Assembly (NCBI RefSeq): GCF_001642955.1
Contig: NZ_LWSK01000045.1
Location: 1-43,604 of the forward strand
Length of the DNA: 43,604 bases
Direction: 5' to 3'
Source of the DNA: Rubripirellula obstinata
GTDB lineage: Bacteria > Planctomycetota > Planctomycetia > Pirellulales > Pirellulaceae
Every line of letters begins with the position of its first letter. The first letter of the stretch is position 1. Below the pieces are notes generated by a model. The model had not been told where the DNA came from, did no database searches, and saw nothing but the letters and a program-made list of their open reading frames with translations. Positions 1 through 8,042 of this stretch are shown here, one piece after another. The position numbers were made by a program, and so were the translations under genes.

Positions 1-30
1 TCTATTGCGCAGTAACTGATGCGACGTCCC

Positions 31-65
31 GAGCGAAAGGCGACTATAAAAAGTCGTACGTTCCT
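31..65 (+). repeat. Solo arm of the CGAAAGGCGACTATAAAAAG repeat
   Basis: This 35-base stretch matches 24424-24458 with a single visible difference (AAGTCGT here, AAGTCGC there). At 24374-24441 the same sequence forms the right arm of a long inverted repeat. Here only one arm is present, with no facing partner in the window. It lies in the non-coding stretch downstream of the aldehyde dehydrogenase. Confidence 0.8.
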
Positions 66-103
66 AACACATGTTTTCCGGGACCAAAACCCTTCACGAT
101 CTG

Positions 104-153
104 GGGCATCGCCCCGCGCGTCCACCCAGAACGAAACGCGCGGGGCGATGCCC
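104..153. repeat. Perfect 18-bp inverted repeat (GGGCATCGCCCCGCGCGT)
   Basis: The left arm at 104-121 and the right arm at 136-153 are perfectly complementary, with a 14-base loop. The stem is very GC-rich, but no run of T follows on either side, so a simple intrinsic terminator is unlikely. It lies in the 257-base gap at the window edge, which holds no gene that I can support. Confidence 0.85.
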
Positions 154-211
154 AACGCGGCTAAACGAACTAATGCGTTTTTCGGCGACCTTGACTCTTC
201 ACAGCGCTTAA

Positions 212-236
212 CTGAACCCTGGCGGGATCAGCTACG
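212..236 (+). repeat. Solo arm of the CTGAACCCTGGCGGG repeat
   Basis: The sequence CTGAACCCTGGCGGGATCAG followed by CTACG is shared exactly with 38876-38900. With CCC in place of ATC it is also the arm of the perfect palindrome at 3822-3892. It sits 22 bases beyond the stop codon of the minus-strand aldehyde dehydrogenase. Confidence 0.8.
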
Positions 237-257
237 GGTTAGTCGCAGGGATTTCTT

Positions 258-1760
258 TTACAAACTAATGCAGACTGATTTTGTTTGCAGATAGTTTTCC
301 AGCGCTGCGTGGCCCATTTCGCGGCCCCAACCCGATTGCTTGTAACCGCCAAACGGCAGCGCCGCATCAAAGATGCTGTAGCAATTGATCCATACCGTGC
401 CGGCTTTGACTTGCTTGGCAAATCGGTGAGCCTTGGAAATGTCGCGGGTCCAAATGCCTGCGGCCAAACCGTAGCTGGAATTGTTCGCTTGCGACACCAA
501 ATCGGATTCATCACCGAAGGGCATCGCCGCGACAACAGGCCCGAAGATTTCTTCGCGGACCACGGACATGTCTGACGACGCATTTTTTAGAACCGTGGGT
601 TGGACGAAGTAACCAGGCCGATCGATCGCCGCGCCGCCAGCCGACGCTTCGGCTCCTTCGGCAACGCCGGCTTTTAGAAACGCAGTCACTCGGTCGAATT
701 GTTCTCTGGAAACCAGTGGTCCCATTTGCGTTGACTCGTCAAATCCGCTGCCGACTTTCATGTTCGCGGCAATCTCACTGACCCCTGCGACCACTTCATC
801 GTAGATTCCTTTTTGGACAAACAGACGCGATCCGGCGCTGCAGACTTGTCCTTGGTTAAAGAAAATTGCGTCGGCCGCACCCGCGACCGCTTCGTCAATG
901 TTGGCGTCATCAAAGACAACATTGGGACTCTTTCCGCCCAATTCAAGTGTCACCTTTTTCAGGTTTCCGGTGGCGGCTTGGATGATCAGCTTGCCAACTT
1001 CGGTCGATCCCGTGAACGCGACTTTATCAACATCGTCATGCGACGCGATCGCGGCACCGGCGGTTTCGCCAAAGCCGGTGACGATGTTGACGACGCCGTC
1101 GGGCACGCCAGCTTCTTGGACCAGTTCGCCCAAACGGATCGCAGAGAGCGGCGTTTGCTCGGCTGGTTTCAACACGATCGTGCAGCCGGTCGCGAGAGCT
1201 GGACCAAGTTTCCAGGCTGCCATCAACAGCGGGAAATTCCAGGGAATGATTTGCCCAACAACTCCGACGGGTTCCTTCAACGTGAACGCTTGAAACTCGC
1301 CGCCCGGTGCGTACGGAACGTTTAGCGGAATCGTATTGCCCTCGATCTTGGTCGCCCAGCCGGCCATGTATCGGAACATATCCGCAGCCAATGCGACGTC
1401 GGCGACTTTGGCAACACCCAATGGCTTGCCGTTGTCCAACGTTTCAAGCTGAGCAAGTTCGTCAGCGTTCTGTTCGATCAGGTCACCGATCTTCCAGATC
1501 AACCGACCTCGTTGCGAGGCCGTCATCTTGGACCACGGTCCGTTGTCGAATGCTTGCCGCGCGGCTTGCACGGCCAAGTTCACGTCGGCTGCTTCGCCCT
1601 GGGCAACCTGGGCGACAACTTGATCGGTAGCCGGATCGTAAACGTCAAACGACTTGCCTGATTTTGCGTTTTGCCAAACGCCGTTGATCAGCAATTGTTT
1701 TGGCGAAGCGAGAAAAGATTGCAGTGAAGTTGGGACGGAGGATGGCGTGGCAACCGACAT
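258..1760 (-). CDS. NAD(P)-dependent aldehyde dehydrogenase
   Basis: This 500-residue protein belongs to the aldehyde dehydrogenase superfamily, which oxidises aldehydes to carboxylic acids with NAD(P)+ in the cytoplasm. The length is typical. The oxyanion-hole motif PWNF is near residue 173 (Asn175), the general-base motif LELGGKSP contains Glu273, and NQGQVCSAGSR contains the nucleophile Cys307, so the active site is intact. The C-terminal PFGGYKQSGWGRE motif is also present. The overall sequence resembles the ALDH1/phenylacetaldehyde/betaine-aldehyde group, but the substrate cannot be told from sequence alone. The gene is followed by the repeat-rich window edge and is separated from the next minus-strand gene by 45 bases. 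It is unlike the second aldehyde dehydrogenase at 17355-18830. Confidence 0.93.
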   Translation of the reverse strand: MSVATPSSVPTSLQSFLASPKQLLINGVWQNAKSGKSFDVYDPATDQVVAQVAQGEAADVNLAVQAARQAFDNGPWSKMTASQRGRLIWKIGDLIEQNADELAQLETLDNGKPLGVAKVADVALAADMFRYMAGWATKIEGNTIPLNVPYAPGGEFQAFTLKEPVGVVGQIIPWNFPLLMAAWKLGPALATGCTIVLKPAEQTPLSAIRLGELVQEAGVPDGVVNIVTGFGETAGAAIASHDDVDKVAFTGSTEVGKLIIQAATGNLKKVTLELGGKSPNVVFDDANIDEAVAGAADAIFFNQGQVCSAGSRLFVQKGIYDEVVAGVSEIAANMKVGSGFDESTQMGPLVSREQFDRVTAFLKAGVAEGAEASAGGAAIDRPGYFVQPTVLKNASSDMSVVREEIFGPVVAAMPFGDESDLVSQANNSSYGLAAGIWTRDISKAHRFAKQVKAGTVWINCYSIFDAALPFGGYKQSGWGREMGHAALENYLQTKSVCISL

Positions 1761-1805
1761 AACGTTTTCCTGTGTGCGAGATTGATTTAACAGAACTGGT
1801 TCATC

Positions 1806-2384
1806 TTAGCGGATTTTGACTTGGTCATCCGAACCAAACGCCAAGGTAATGGTTCGCAGCAATCGATCGCGGAGCATTTGCATTTGGTCGCTGCTGAGTC
1901 GTTGCCCGGTCAGGCTGGCGATGTGCAATCCAGCGATCAGCAACATCCCCAGCGGCACGATCGCCAGCGCCCACGGCGTGTCACCCATGAACCATTGAAC
2001 ATAGCTATAGATCGCACTGATGAAAATCAATGCGATGATGACCGCGTAGATCGCCATGAACATTGTCCAGATTTCAGGTCTGGGCGAGAACCGGCAATGC
2101 AGTTCGCTGGTTTGGGGTTCGCTGTCGTTTGGTTCGCCGTCATTTGGTTCGCGGTCATTTGGTTCGCGGTCTGGTTCCACTGTCTCGCTGATTTGAACCG
2201 ACAGATGCGGCGACCAGAACCGGCGCTGTTCGGTGTCCACCAGATAGTCCAGACAACTGCCCGCGGCCTGAGAGTATTCACGCAGTTCTTCGGTCGCGAT
2301 GGCGGCGCGAAGTTTGGGAATCGCAATCTCTGGTGAAACCTTTAACTCGATCACGAATGTCGGCTGCATCGTCAGCGGTTTCAT
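1806..2384 (-). CDS. Membrane protein with an EPND-repeat linker, function unknown
   Basis: I chose the ATG at 2384 (MKPLTMQPTF), which is preceded by an AGGA about eight bases upstream. The open frame reaches further back but runs into the tmk coding region. The 192-residue product has a soluble N-terminal half, then an acidic linker with the five-residue repeat EPND plus R, G or S, and then two hydrophobic segments (around YAVIIALIFISAIYSYVQW and WALAIVPLGMLLIAGLHIA). No signal peptide is visible. The family is not one I recognise. It follows tmk on the same strand after a stem-loop, so it may be cotranscribed only in part. The linker repeat is encoded by a 15-bp minisatellite, described separately. 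Confidence 0.65.
   Translation of the reverse strand: MKPLTMQPTFVIELKVSPEIAIPKLRAAIATEELREYSQAAGSCLDYLVDTEQRRFWSPHLSVQISETVEPDREPNDREPNDGEPNDSEPQTSELHCRFSPRPEIWTMFMAIYAVIIALIFISAIYSYVQWFMGDTPWALAIVPLGMLLIAGLHIASLTGQRLSSDQMQMLRDRLLRTITLAFGSDDQVKIR
2116..2172. repeat. 15-bp coding minisatellite (GGTTCGCGGTCATTT)
   Basis: Three full 15-base units start at 2116, 2131 and 2146, and a fourth, partial unit starts at 2161. On the minus strand they encode EPND followed by R, G or S. The unit is a multiple of three, so copy-number change would keep the frame. Confidence 0.85.
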
Positions 2385-2460
2385 TGGCGATCCTGTCGTG
2401 TTGGATTTATGAGCGAGTTTCGAAGAGGGAGAGCTCAGGTTTTCAAGTCGCTGTTTGCAG

Positions 2461-2497
2461 CTATTCACCTTGCCCGCCCCGCGGGAGAGGTGAATAG
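2461..2497. repeat. Stem-loop CTATTCACCT...AGGTGAATAG
   Basis: The outer arms at 2461-2470 and 2488-2497 are perfectly complementary. An inner CCCGC/GCGGG stem with a CCC loop continues the hairpin, interrupted by one wobble and one mismatch. It starts just beyond the tmk stop. On the minus strand no T-run follows, so it is not a classical terminator. The core CTCCCGC-like sequence resembles the hairpin at 33708-33732. Confidence 0.75.
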
Positions 2498-2502
2498 CAA
2501 TC

Positions 2503-3150
2503 TTAACCGATCGCGGACGCCATCTGTGCAAACACCGCGTCGGGTTCTGCATCGGCGTTGATGACAAAGGATCGGCCGCCCGCATGGTGTCGCTGTTTCA
2601 GGAATGCTTGACGTACCGATTCCATGTAGCTTTCACCACGCTCCTCCATTCGATCGGTGGCTCGATCGAGTCTTGCCAGAGCCGATTTTGCGGGCATGTC
2701 CAACAGCAAGGTGATGTCTGGATCGAGCCCACCGGTGGAGAGACGTCCAAGTTTCCACAGCGTTTCCGCGTCGACTTCTTGTCGGCCACTGGAACCATCA
2801 CCACCGACACTTTGGTAAACCACATTGGCTAACAAAAACCGATCCGACACCACGGTTCGGCCCGCTGCCAATGCCGGACGGATGATGGTTTCGATCATCT
2901 CGCAGCGGCTAGCCATAAACAGCATCGCTTCGGTGCGGCGGTGCAGTTCCAAGTCGCTGTCGAGCAGCAGTTCGCGAAGCTTCAGCCCGATCTTGGTTGA
3001 ACCGGGATCGCGAACGTTCAGCACGTCGTGCCCGGACGCTTTCAGAAATTCGGTCAGCCGATCAATCTGAGTTGACTTGCCGACACCGTCGATGCCATCG
3101 AGCGTGATCAGTTGGCCGGCGAATTTTGGTTGAGTCATATTGTGGGTCAT
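2503..3150 (-). CDS. tmk: Thymidylate kinase
   Basis: The protein phosphorylates dTMP to dTDP with ATP in dTTP synthesis. The P-loop GIDGVGKST is at residues 19-27. The DRF motif and following YQ (DRFLLANVVYQS) match the substrate-binding DR(Y/F)...YQ segment, although the usual Ser before the Tyr-Gln pair is Asn here. The LID-like stretch RMEERGESYMESVRQAF is typical of the family. At 215 residues the length is normal. The start at 3150 has an AGG just upstream; a second ATG at 3138 is an alternative. It lies 15 bases after the membrane protein gene at 3166-3714 and is probably cotranscribed with it. Confidence 0.93.
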   Translation of the reverse strand: MTHNMTQPKFAGQLITLDGIDGVGKSTQIDRLTEFLKASGHDVLNVRDPGSTKIGLKLRELLLDSDLELHRRTEAMLFMASRCEMIETIIRPALAAGRTVVSDRFLLANVVYQSVGGDGSSGRQEVDAETLWKLGRLSTGGLDPDITLLLDMPAKSALARLDRATDRMEERGESYMESVRQAFLKQRHHAGGRSFVINADAEPDAVFAQMASAIG

Positions 3151-3165
3151 GGACCTGAATTTGTT

Positions 3166-3714
3166 TTACAGACCGTTGCTGACATCGGGGCCGATCACGG
3201 GGCTGTGTTGATAAGCGGTGATGACCCAATCGTCGCCTCGCTGCTCGAATTCCAATTCCAACTTTCGCAGCACGCGTAGGTTATTGAATCCGCCTCGCTT
3301 GGCACTGACGTCGGCTTTCACCGTCATCTCGACTTGAGCGGTTACCGGGATCGCGTTTTCGTCAACGTTGATGCTGGTGATCTGATTGACTTCGGCAGTC
3401 TTGAAAACGTAGTTCGGTAGTTCGGACATTGCCATCCGGCGAGTTTTCTCGTCCCCGATCACCGCGACGGCTGCTTCGTGGTCGTTCGCGGCGACTGATT
3501 TTGCGGCCGAATCAATGATTTCGGCGATCCGTTCGCGGTCGGTCACCAATCGGGCGGCCAACACCCAAGCGGCCGGAATCAAAAGGATGCAAACCAGGCC
3601 CGAGACCGCGGCCGCTTTTTTGCCCGATTGCAGCCAAGCGAAAATCAGTCCACCGCCCAAGGCCGCTAACATGATCGAAACCAGCAACGGTTGTTCAGAA
3701 AGCAGGTTGATCAT
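3166..3714 (-). CDS. Two-TM membrane protein with a C-terminal soluble domain, function unknown
   Basis: The 182-residue product has two N-terminal hydrophobic segments (roughly residues 8-26 and 34-54). A soluble region of about 125 residues follows and reads like a mixed alpha/beta domain (DRERIAEIIDSAAKSVAANDHEAAVAVIGDE..., ending in FEQRGDDWVITAYQHSPV). The last part resembles the end of NTF2-like or SnoaL-like folds, but I cannot assign a family with confidence. It is immediately upstream of tmk on the same strand and divergent from the antiporter gene. No clear ribosome-binding site is visible. Confidence 0.7.
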   Translation of the reverse strand: MINLLSEQPLLVSIMLAALGGGLIFAWLQSGKKAAAVSGLVCILLIPAAWVLAARLVTDRERIAEIIDSAAKSVAANDHEAAVAVIGDEKTRRMAMSELPNYVFKTAEVNQITSINVDENAIPVTAQVEMTVKADVSAKRGGFNNLRVLRKLELEFEQRGDDWVITAYQHSPVIGPDVSNGL

Positions 3715-3788
3715 GGTGGTTGGCTCGCGGTACTGATGGGAAGGCTATCCCACTGGTTTGTTGACTGTGGTAGTTTCTCGGCTGACTT

Positions 3789-3934
3789 AGGAACTGTCCC
3801 GAAATATCTTCCCGGTTTTCCCGTAGCTGGGCCCGCCAGGGTTCAGACCATCAGGAGTTCTACCCGACTGAACCCTGGCGGGCCCAGCTACGAGAGAGTT
3901 CGCCAAATACGGAACTTGTTTCAGGACAGTTCCT
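3789..3934. repeat. Nested inverted repeat with a perfect 25-bp inner palindrome
   Basis: The inner arms at 3822-3846 (CGTAGCTGGGCCCGCCAGGG then TTCAG) and 3868-3892 are perfectly complementary around a 21-base loop. An outer pair, AGGAACTGTCC at 3789-3799 and GGACAGTTCCT at 3924-3934, is also perfect over 11 bases. The element fills the gap between two divergent genes. Single arms of the inner palindrome recur at 212-236 and 38876-38900. Confidence 0.9.
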
Positions 3935-3968
3935 TAGCTTACCACCCCAACTGTCCCGTTTGAATTCT

Positions 3969-5042
3969 ATGTTGATTGCCCTTCAAATTGTTGCCGGACT
4001 TGTCTTGCTGGTGGTTGGTGGTGAATTGTTGGTTCGAGGTGCTGCGTCGTTGGCGGCGGCGTTCCGAATTTCGCCGCTGGTGATCGGTTTGACCGTCGTT
4101 GCGTTCGGAACCAGTGCACCGGAGCTTTGCGTCAGCCTGCAAGCCGCCAATTCAGGTAACGCTGGGGTCGCGATTGGCAACGTCATCGGCAGCAACATCA
4201 TCAACGTGTTGTTTGTGTTGGGTGCGGCCGCGTTGGTGGCACCGCTAATCGTCAACAGCGACTTGGTCCGCAAGGACGTCCCCGTGATGATCGCAGCTTC
4301 GTTTGCCGTTTGGTACATGGCGTCCGATGGTACGATCGCTCGCATCGAGGGCATTTTACTGTTTGCGTCGTTGTGTATTTATTTGAGCTATTCCATCGTG
4401 ACCAGCCGAAGAGCAAACCTGGCTTCCGAGAAAGAGTTTGAAGATCTGGGCGTCGCTCTTTCAGGAAAGAAGGCGGTGGCGTTGCAGGTCTTTTTCCTGA
4501 TCGCGGGTCTGGCGTTGTTAGGCGTGGGGGCCAATTGGTTGGTCACCGGTGCAACCGCGGTTGCAACATCGTTTGGCATCAGCGATTTGGTCGTCGGTTT
4601 GACCGTGGTCGCGATCGGCACGTCGATGCCCGAGGCAGTTACATCGATCGTTGCCAGTTACCGTGGTCAACGCGACATCGCGGTCGGAAACGTGGTTGGC
4701 AGCAACCTGTTCAACCTGCTGTGCGTTCTGGGGCTGACCGCAACGTTTTCGCCAGGCGGAATTCCTGTTTCGGCCGATGCGGTTGCGTTTGATTTTCCCG
4801 TCATGATCGCAGTCGCCCTGGTTTGCTTTCCGATCTTCTTGACCGGTTACCGAGTGCAGCGATGGGAAGGCGCGTTGTTCCTGATCTACTACGCGGTCTA
4901 CACCCTGATCGTGGTGCTGGTTGCAAAGTCACCCGAGCTTTCAGCCAACTACGGCACCTACATCTGGTACGGCGTCATCCCGTTGTCGATCGGCACGTTC
5001 GTAGTGTCGATGTTAATGAGCCGTCGAGGTGCAAAAGATTAG
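3969..5042 (+). CDS. Calcium/sodium antiporter (CaCA family, YrbG-like)
   Basis: This roughly 357-residue inner-membrane protein is built of two homologous halves, as in Ca2+:cation antiporters. The conserved alpha repeats are visible: GTSAPELCVSL in the first half, and GTSMPEAVTSIVAS followed by VGNVVGSNLFNLL in the second. About ten hydrophobic segments span the sequence. Family members exchange Ca2+ for Na+ or H+ across the membrane. I prefer the ATG at 3969; a TTG at 3960 would add three residues, and neither has a strong ribosome-binding site. It is transcribed alone, between repeat elements on both sides. Confidence 0.9.
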   Translation: MLIALQIVAGLVLLVVGGELLVRGAASLAAAFRISPLVIGLTVVAFGTSAPELCVSLQAANSGNAGVAIGNVIGSNIINVLFVLGAAALVAPLIVNSDLVRKDVPVMIAASFAVWYMASDGTIARIEGILLFASLCIYLSYSIVTSRRANLASEKEFEDLGVALSGKKAVALQVFFLIAGLALLGVGANWLVTGATAVATSFGISDLVVGLTVVAIGTSMPEAVTSIVASYRGQRDIAVGNVVGSNLFNLLCVLGLTATFSPGGIPVSADAVAFDFPVMIAVALVCFPIFLTGYRVQRWEGALFLIYYAVYTLIVVLVAKSPELSANYGTYIWYGVIPLSIGTFVVSMLMSRRGAKD

Positions 5043-5070
5043 TTTGAATTGGCGTTCTTAAAGTGAGTCA

Positions 5071-5137
5071 GTGAGCCGCGACGCGTAAGCGGCCGGGCCT
5101 AGCGCATTGCCCGAGGCCTTACGGCCAGCGGCTCACC
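5071..5137. repeat. Imperfect inverted repeat GTGAGCCGC...GCGGCTCACC
   Basis: The outer nine bases of the two arms pair perfectly, and GTAAG and CGGGC blocks pair further in, with mismatched stretches between. It lies between two convergent genes, the antiporter and rpsA. The right arm recurs as a single copy at 43442-43476 with one visible difference. Confidence 0.8.
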
Positions 5138-5183
5138 ATTGCCGCCGGTGTATCGATACGCACCCGGAACTGTGCATCTGACA

Positions 5184-6791
5184 CTACCAGCGAAGGCCGA
5201 ACTTTTCGCCGCCGGTGTCGGTGTTGTTGCCACCTTTAAGCGGTCCGGTGTGAGTCGCTTTGACGGCGACTTCGCGTTGCGGCTCTTCTTCTTCCTCGGC
5301 AACCGGCTTCGCGTCACCGCTGCCGATCGATTGAGCTTGCTTGATCGACAATGCGATCTTTTGCGTGTCGCGGTCAAACGTCAACACCTTGACCTCGACC
5401 GTGTCACCTTCGTTAATGAACGTATCGACATTGGAAACGCGGTGGTTTGCCAGTTCGCTGATGTGACACAGACCTTCGATGCCCGGCCCAAGCTTGATGA
5501 AGCAACCAAACGGAGCGATCCGTGTGACGGTGCCAGTGTGGACGGAATTCGGCGTGAATTCGGCTTCGGCGGTGTCCCAAGGGTTTTCCAACAGGTCGCG
5601 ATAGGACAGCGACATTTTGCCGGTTTCCTTGTCAACCTTTTCGACAACCACCGTCACCTTCTGGCCGACTTCCAGCACTTCGCTGGGGTGTTTGACGCGG
5701 TCCCAGCTAAGTTTGCTGATGTGAATCAAACCGTCCAGTCCGCCAAGATCGACGAACGCACCGAAGTCCTTGATGCTGCGAACGATCCCCTCGCACTCGT
5801 GACCAACTTCGATCTTCTCGAGCTGTTCCTTCTTCTTTTCCTCGCGTTCGCGTTCCAGGATCGCACGGCGGCTGATCACCAGGTTCCCGCGGCGCTCGTT
5901 GGATTCGTTAACGACGCACAGGAAAGTCTGGCCCACAAATTCGGATGTGTCTTCGACGCGGTAATCGGTGATCTGACTGATTGGCATGAACGCTTTCATC
6001 TTACCAACGGTGCATTCCAGGCCTCCGGTGTTTGATGCAGTTACGGTTGCGGTGACCACCGATCCTTCTTCGATGTCTTCCCATTCAGAAACTTCGACCG
6101 CGGCACCGGGCAATCCAAGCGAAAACAATTGGTCGGCATTGCTGAACGATCGCACGATGACTTCCACGGTCGATCCAACCACCGGTTCTTCTTTGAACAT
6201 TTCAAACGGCACGACGCCTTCGTCAGGTCCGCCAAGTGCGACAAAGACGCTGTCTTCATGGATCTTCAATACGACTGCTTGGACGCGGCCGCCTTCGGCC
6301 AACGGTTCTTTGCGGTCGGCCATACCAGCGTCGCCCGATAGCACGCTCTCGAAATCCATTTCGGCAAGCTCGGCGTCGAGTTCGGCTTGCAGGTCAGCGT
6401 CGAGAGCACCGCGGCGGTTGGGCACGGCAATTTTGGGTACGGCGATTTTGGAGGGCGTGGCGGCTCGCTTGGGAGCTTCGCTTTTTTCGGCCGCTGGTTT
6501 GTCGCCGGCGACGCGTGGCCGCGGAGCTTGTTTCTTCTTTGGCTTTGCAGAACCCTTTTCACTGGCTTGCGTTCCCGTTTGCTTTTCTAAATCTTCGGTG
6601 CTGACGGACGGCGATGCAGGTTTCGCGACGCCCTGGCCTCGGGCGGCAAGAGGCCCGCGAGACGGCTTTTGGGCAGCCTGATTTTCGGGAGGCGGATTTT
6701 CGGCAGGCGGTGCTGCCGCGGGAGTTGCCGACGCGTCGGGTGTGCCTTCTGGAGCTTCGTTTGCGACGGTTTTTGGATCGGTTTCGGTCAT
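5184..6791 (-). CDS. rpsA: Ribosomal protein S1-like protein with four S1 domains
   Basis: The protein is about 535 residues from the ATG at 6791 (MTETDPK). A GTG at 6848 would add 19 residues that look unlike S1. The first 160 or so residues are low-complexity, rich in Ala, Pro, Lys and Glu, and contain a repeated KIAVPKIAVP. Four S1 RNA-binding repeats follow. The third (GHECEGIVRSIKDFGAFVDL) and fourth (HTGTVTRIAPFGCFIKLGPG) are the most canonical, while the first two are more divergent. S1 binds mRNA and helps load it on the 30S subunit. Four domains match the shorter S1 type rather than the six-domain E. coli protein. The long N-terminal extension is unusual. The gene appears monocistronic. 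Confidence 0.88.
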   Translation of the reverse strand: MTETDPKTVANEAPEGTPDASATPAAAPPAENPPPENQAAQKPSRGPLAARGQGVAKPASPSVSTEDLEKQTGTQASEKGSAKPKKKQAPRPRVAGDKPAAEKSEAPKRAATPSKIAVPKIAVPNRRGALDADLQAELDAELAEMDFESVLSGDAGMADRKEPLAEGGRVQAVVLKIHEDSVFVALGGPDEGVVPFEMFKEEPVVGSTVEVIVRSFSNADQLFSLGLPGAAVEVSEWEDIEEGSVVTATVTASNTGGLECTVGKMKAFMPISQITDYRVEDTSEFVGQTFLCVVNESNERRGNLVISRRAILEREREEKKKEQLEKIEVGHECEGIVRSIKDFGAFVDLGGLDGLIHISKLSWDRVKHPSEVLEVGQKVTVVVEKVDKETGKMSLSYRDLLENPWDTAEAEFTPNSVHTGTVTRIAPFGCFIKLGPGIEGLCHISELANHRVSNVDTFINEGDTVEVKVLTFDRDTQKIALSIKQAQSIGSGDAKPVAEEEEEPQREVAVKATHTGPLKGGNNTDTGGEKFGLRW

Positions 6792-6914
6792 CAGAAGGGC
6801 TGAGTTGGTGAAGATGAAAAGCGAAAGTGCCGTCCCAGAGTTTACCACCTCTGCGCGACAAGGCTAGGCTTGGTTTTCCTGGGGTTAAGGCAAGCGGATC
6901 GGCGGATCGCGCAA

Positions 6915-7022
6915 AGTAGGCCGTAGCGAGTAATGCGAGTTACGGCAGGGCGGCACGGAGGGGCGGCACGGCAGGGCGGCACGGTGGGATGCCGTAACTC
7001 GCTTTACTCGCTACGGCCTACG
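6915..7022. repeat. GTAGGCCGTAGCGAG palindrome, copy 1
   Basis: The arms at 6916-6946 and 6991-7021 pair over 31 positions with one mismatch and extend by a further base pair inward. The loop itself holds three tandem copies of GGGCGGCACGG. It lies between rpsA and the small membrane protein gene, both on the minus strand. Related copies are at 13023, 15465 and 37115. Confidence 0.92.
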
Positions 7023-7065
7023 AAAGCTCGGCGATCAGGATGGGATTCCACCCGGTTCTGCGTCA

Positions 7066-7326
7066 TTACTTGCCGGTGGGCTTCGCTGGTACTTGCTGGT
7101 CGGCGTACCCGGGGCGGACGCCGGACAAGATCGCTAAGCCGGATCCGAAGGCGGCCAGCGCGATCGCTAGCCAGATGCTGCGAGCGACCGGTTTGCCGTA
7201 GCGGTCACAAATCGCTGCGAAGGTTCTCAGTTGGTAGGGGACATGCCACGGACCGGCCGCGATCGCCATCGCTAACAGGGACATCAAAATCGCAAGCGTG
7301 CCCACCAAGGGTTCGTCGTAAGTCAT
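7066..7326 (-). CDS. Small two-TM membrane protein, function unknown
   Basis: The 86-residue product has two hydrophobic segments (LVGTLAILMSLLAMAIAAG and SIWLAIALAAFGSGLAILSG) separated by a short basic loop. A GAGGAA ribosome-binding site stands five bases before the ATG, which supports the start. It is 47 bases downstream of the HEAT/TPR-like gene on the same strand and is probably cotranscribed with it. I do not recognise the family. Confidence 0.7.
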   Translation of the reverse strand: MTYDEPLVGTLAILMSLLAMAIAAGPWHVPYQLRTFAAICDRYGKPVARSIWLAIALAAFGSGLAILSGVRPGYADQQVPAKPTGK

Positions 7327-7373
7327 GCAATTCCTCAGCTTCTTCTAATAACTTCTACAAACAACCGCGGGCA

Positions 7374-8042
7374 CTATTCGCCTGCACGTCGAAGGCTTCG
7401 CTGCAAGACACGAATCTGTGCTCGTGCAGATTCCATGTCGGGACAGATCTCCACGCAGCGCTGCAGCGCCGCCAATGCACCGGTCTTGTCACCCAACACT
7501 GTTCGGCAACGGGCCAGGCCCTGCCATGCCGGATAATGGAAACGGCAATTCCACAAACAAGCACTGTAAGCGGCGGCGGCTTGATGGAAATTTTCTAATC
7601 CGTGCCAACACGTCGCCAATTGATGATGAGCTTCAGCGTACAACGGTGCTTGGTCCACCAAAATCATTGTCGGTGCGAGTGCCCCGGCATATTCGTAACC
7701 ATCATTCAAATGCATGACCTGCAACAGTTGCTGGTGGTGCAACGGAGCGGCATCGCGAACCAAGAGGGCTCGGAAAGAATCGTCGGCGGCCAATCGCACA
7801 CCGCGGTCGTCGTCCGACAGCGAACGGCCGAGCGATTCGATTGAATCGTGATTGCCAAGCGTCCCCAACGATAGCGCAGCGGCGCGACGCAGTTCAACGT
7901 CGCCACGCGCCAGCAGCGCGACCAAGGTTTCGGCCGAGTAGCTGACGTCTACGTCAGCAGTAAATTTTGGCGAATCCGCAGTCGTCAGATAACGGCGATA
8001 AGCCGTGGCCAATCGAGTGGTCCGAACAAGGGGTGCGGTCAC
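7374..8042 (-). CDS. HEAT-like and TPR-like repeat protein
   Basis: The 222-residue cytoplasmic protein starts at a GTG. Residues 35-95 look like HEAT repeats (ALLARGDVELRRAAALSLGTLG, then a DDDRGVRLAADDSFRALL repeat). The second half reads as two or three TPR units (APLYAEAHHQLATCWHGLENFHQAAAAYSACL, YPAWQGLARCRTVLGDKTGALAALQRCVEICP). Both are protein-interaction scaffolds and no catalytic motif is seen. It is the first gene of a two-gene minus-strand unit and is divergent from the secreted protein at 8364. Its partner is unknown. Confidence 0.8.
   Translation of the reverse strand: MTAPLVRTTRLATAYRRYLTTADSPKFTADVDVSYSAETLVALLARGDVELRRAAALSLGTLGNHDSIESLGRSLSDDDRGVRLAADDSFRALLVRDAAPLHHQQLLQVMHLNDGYEYAGALAPTMILVDQAPLYAEAHHQLATCWHGLENFHQAAAAYSACLWNCRFHYPAWQGLARCRTVLGDKTGALAALQRCVEICPDMESARAQIRVLQRSLRRAGE

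Noticed and set aside
5139-6035. 298-residue open frame opposite rpsA
   Set aside because: It is antisense to a clear S1 gene with intact S1 motifs, and its translation has no recognisable features.
6933-7598. 221-residue open frame on the plus strand
   Set aside because: It starts in a palindrome and runs opposite two better-supported minus-strand genes. Its composition is very Arg-rich, typical of a shadow frame.
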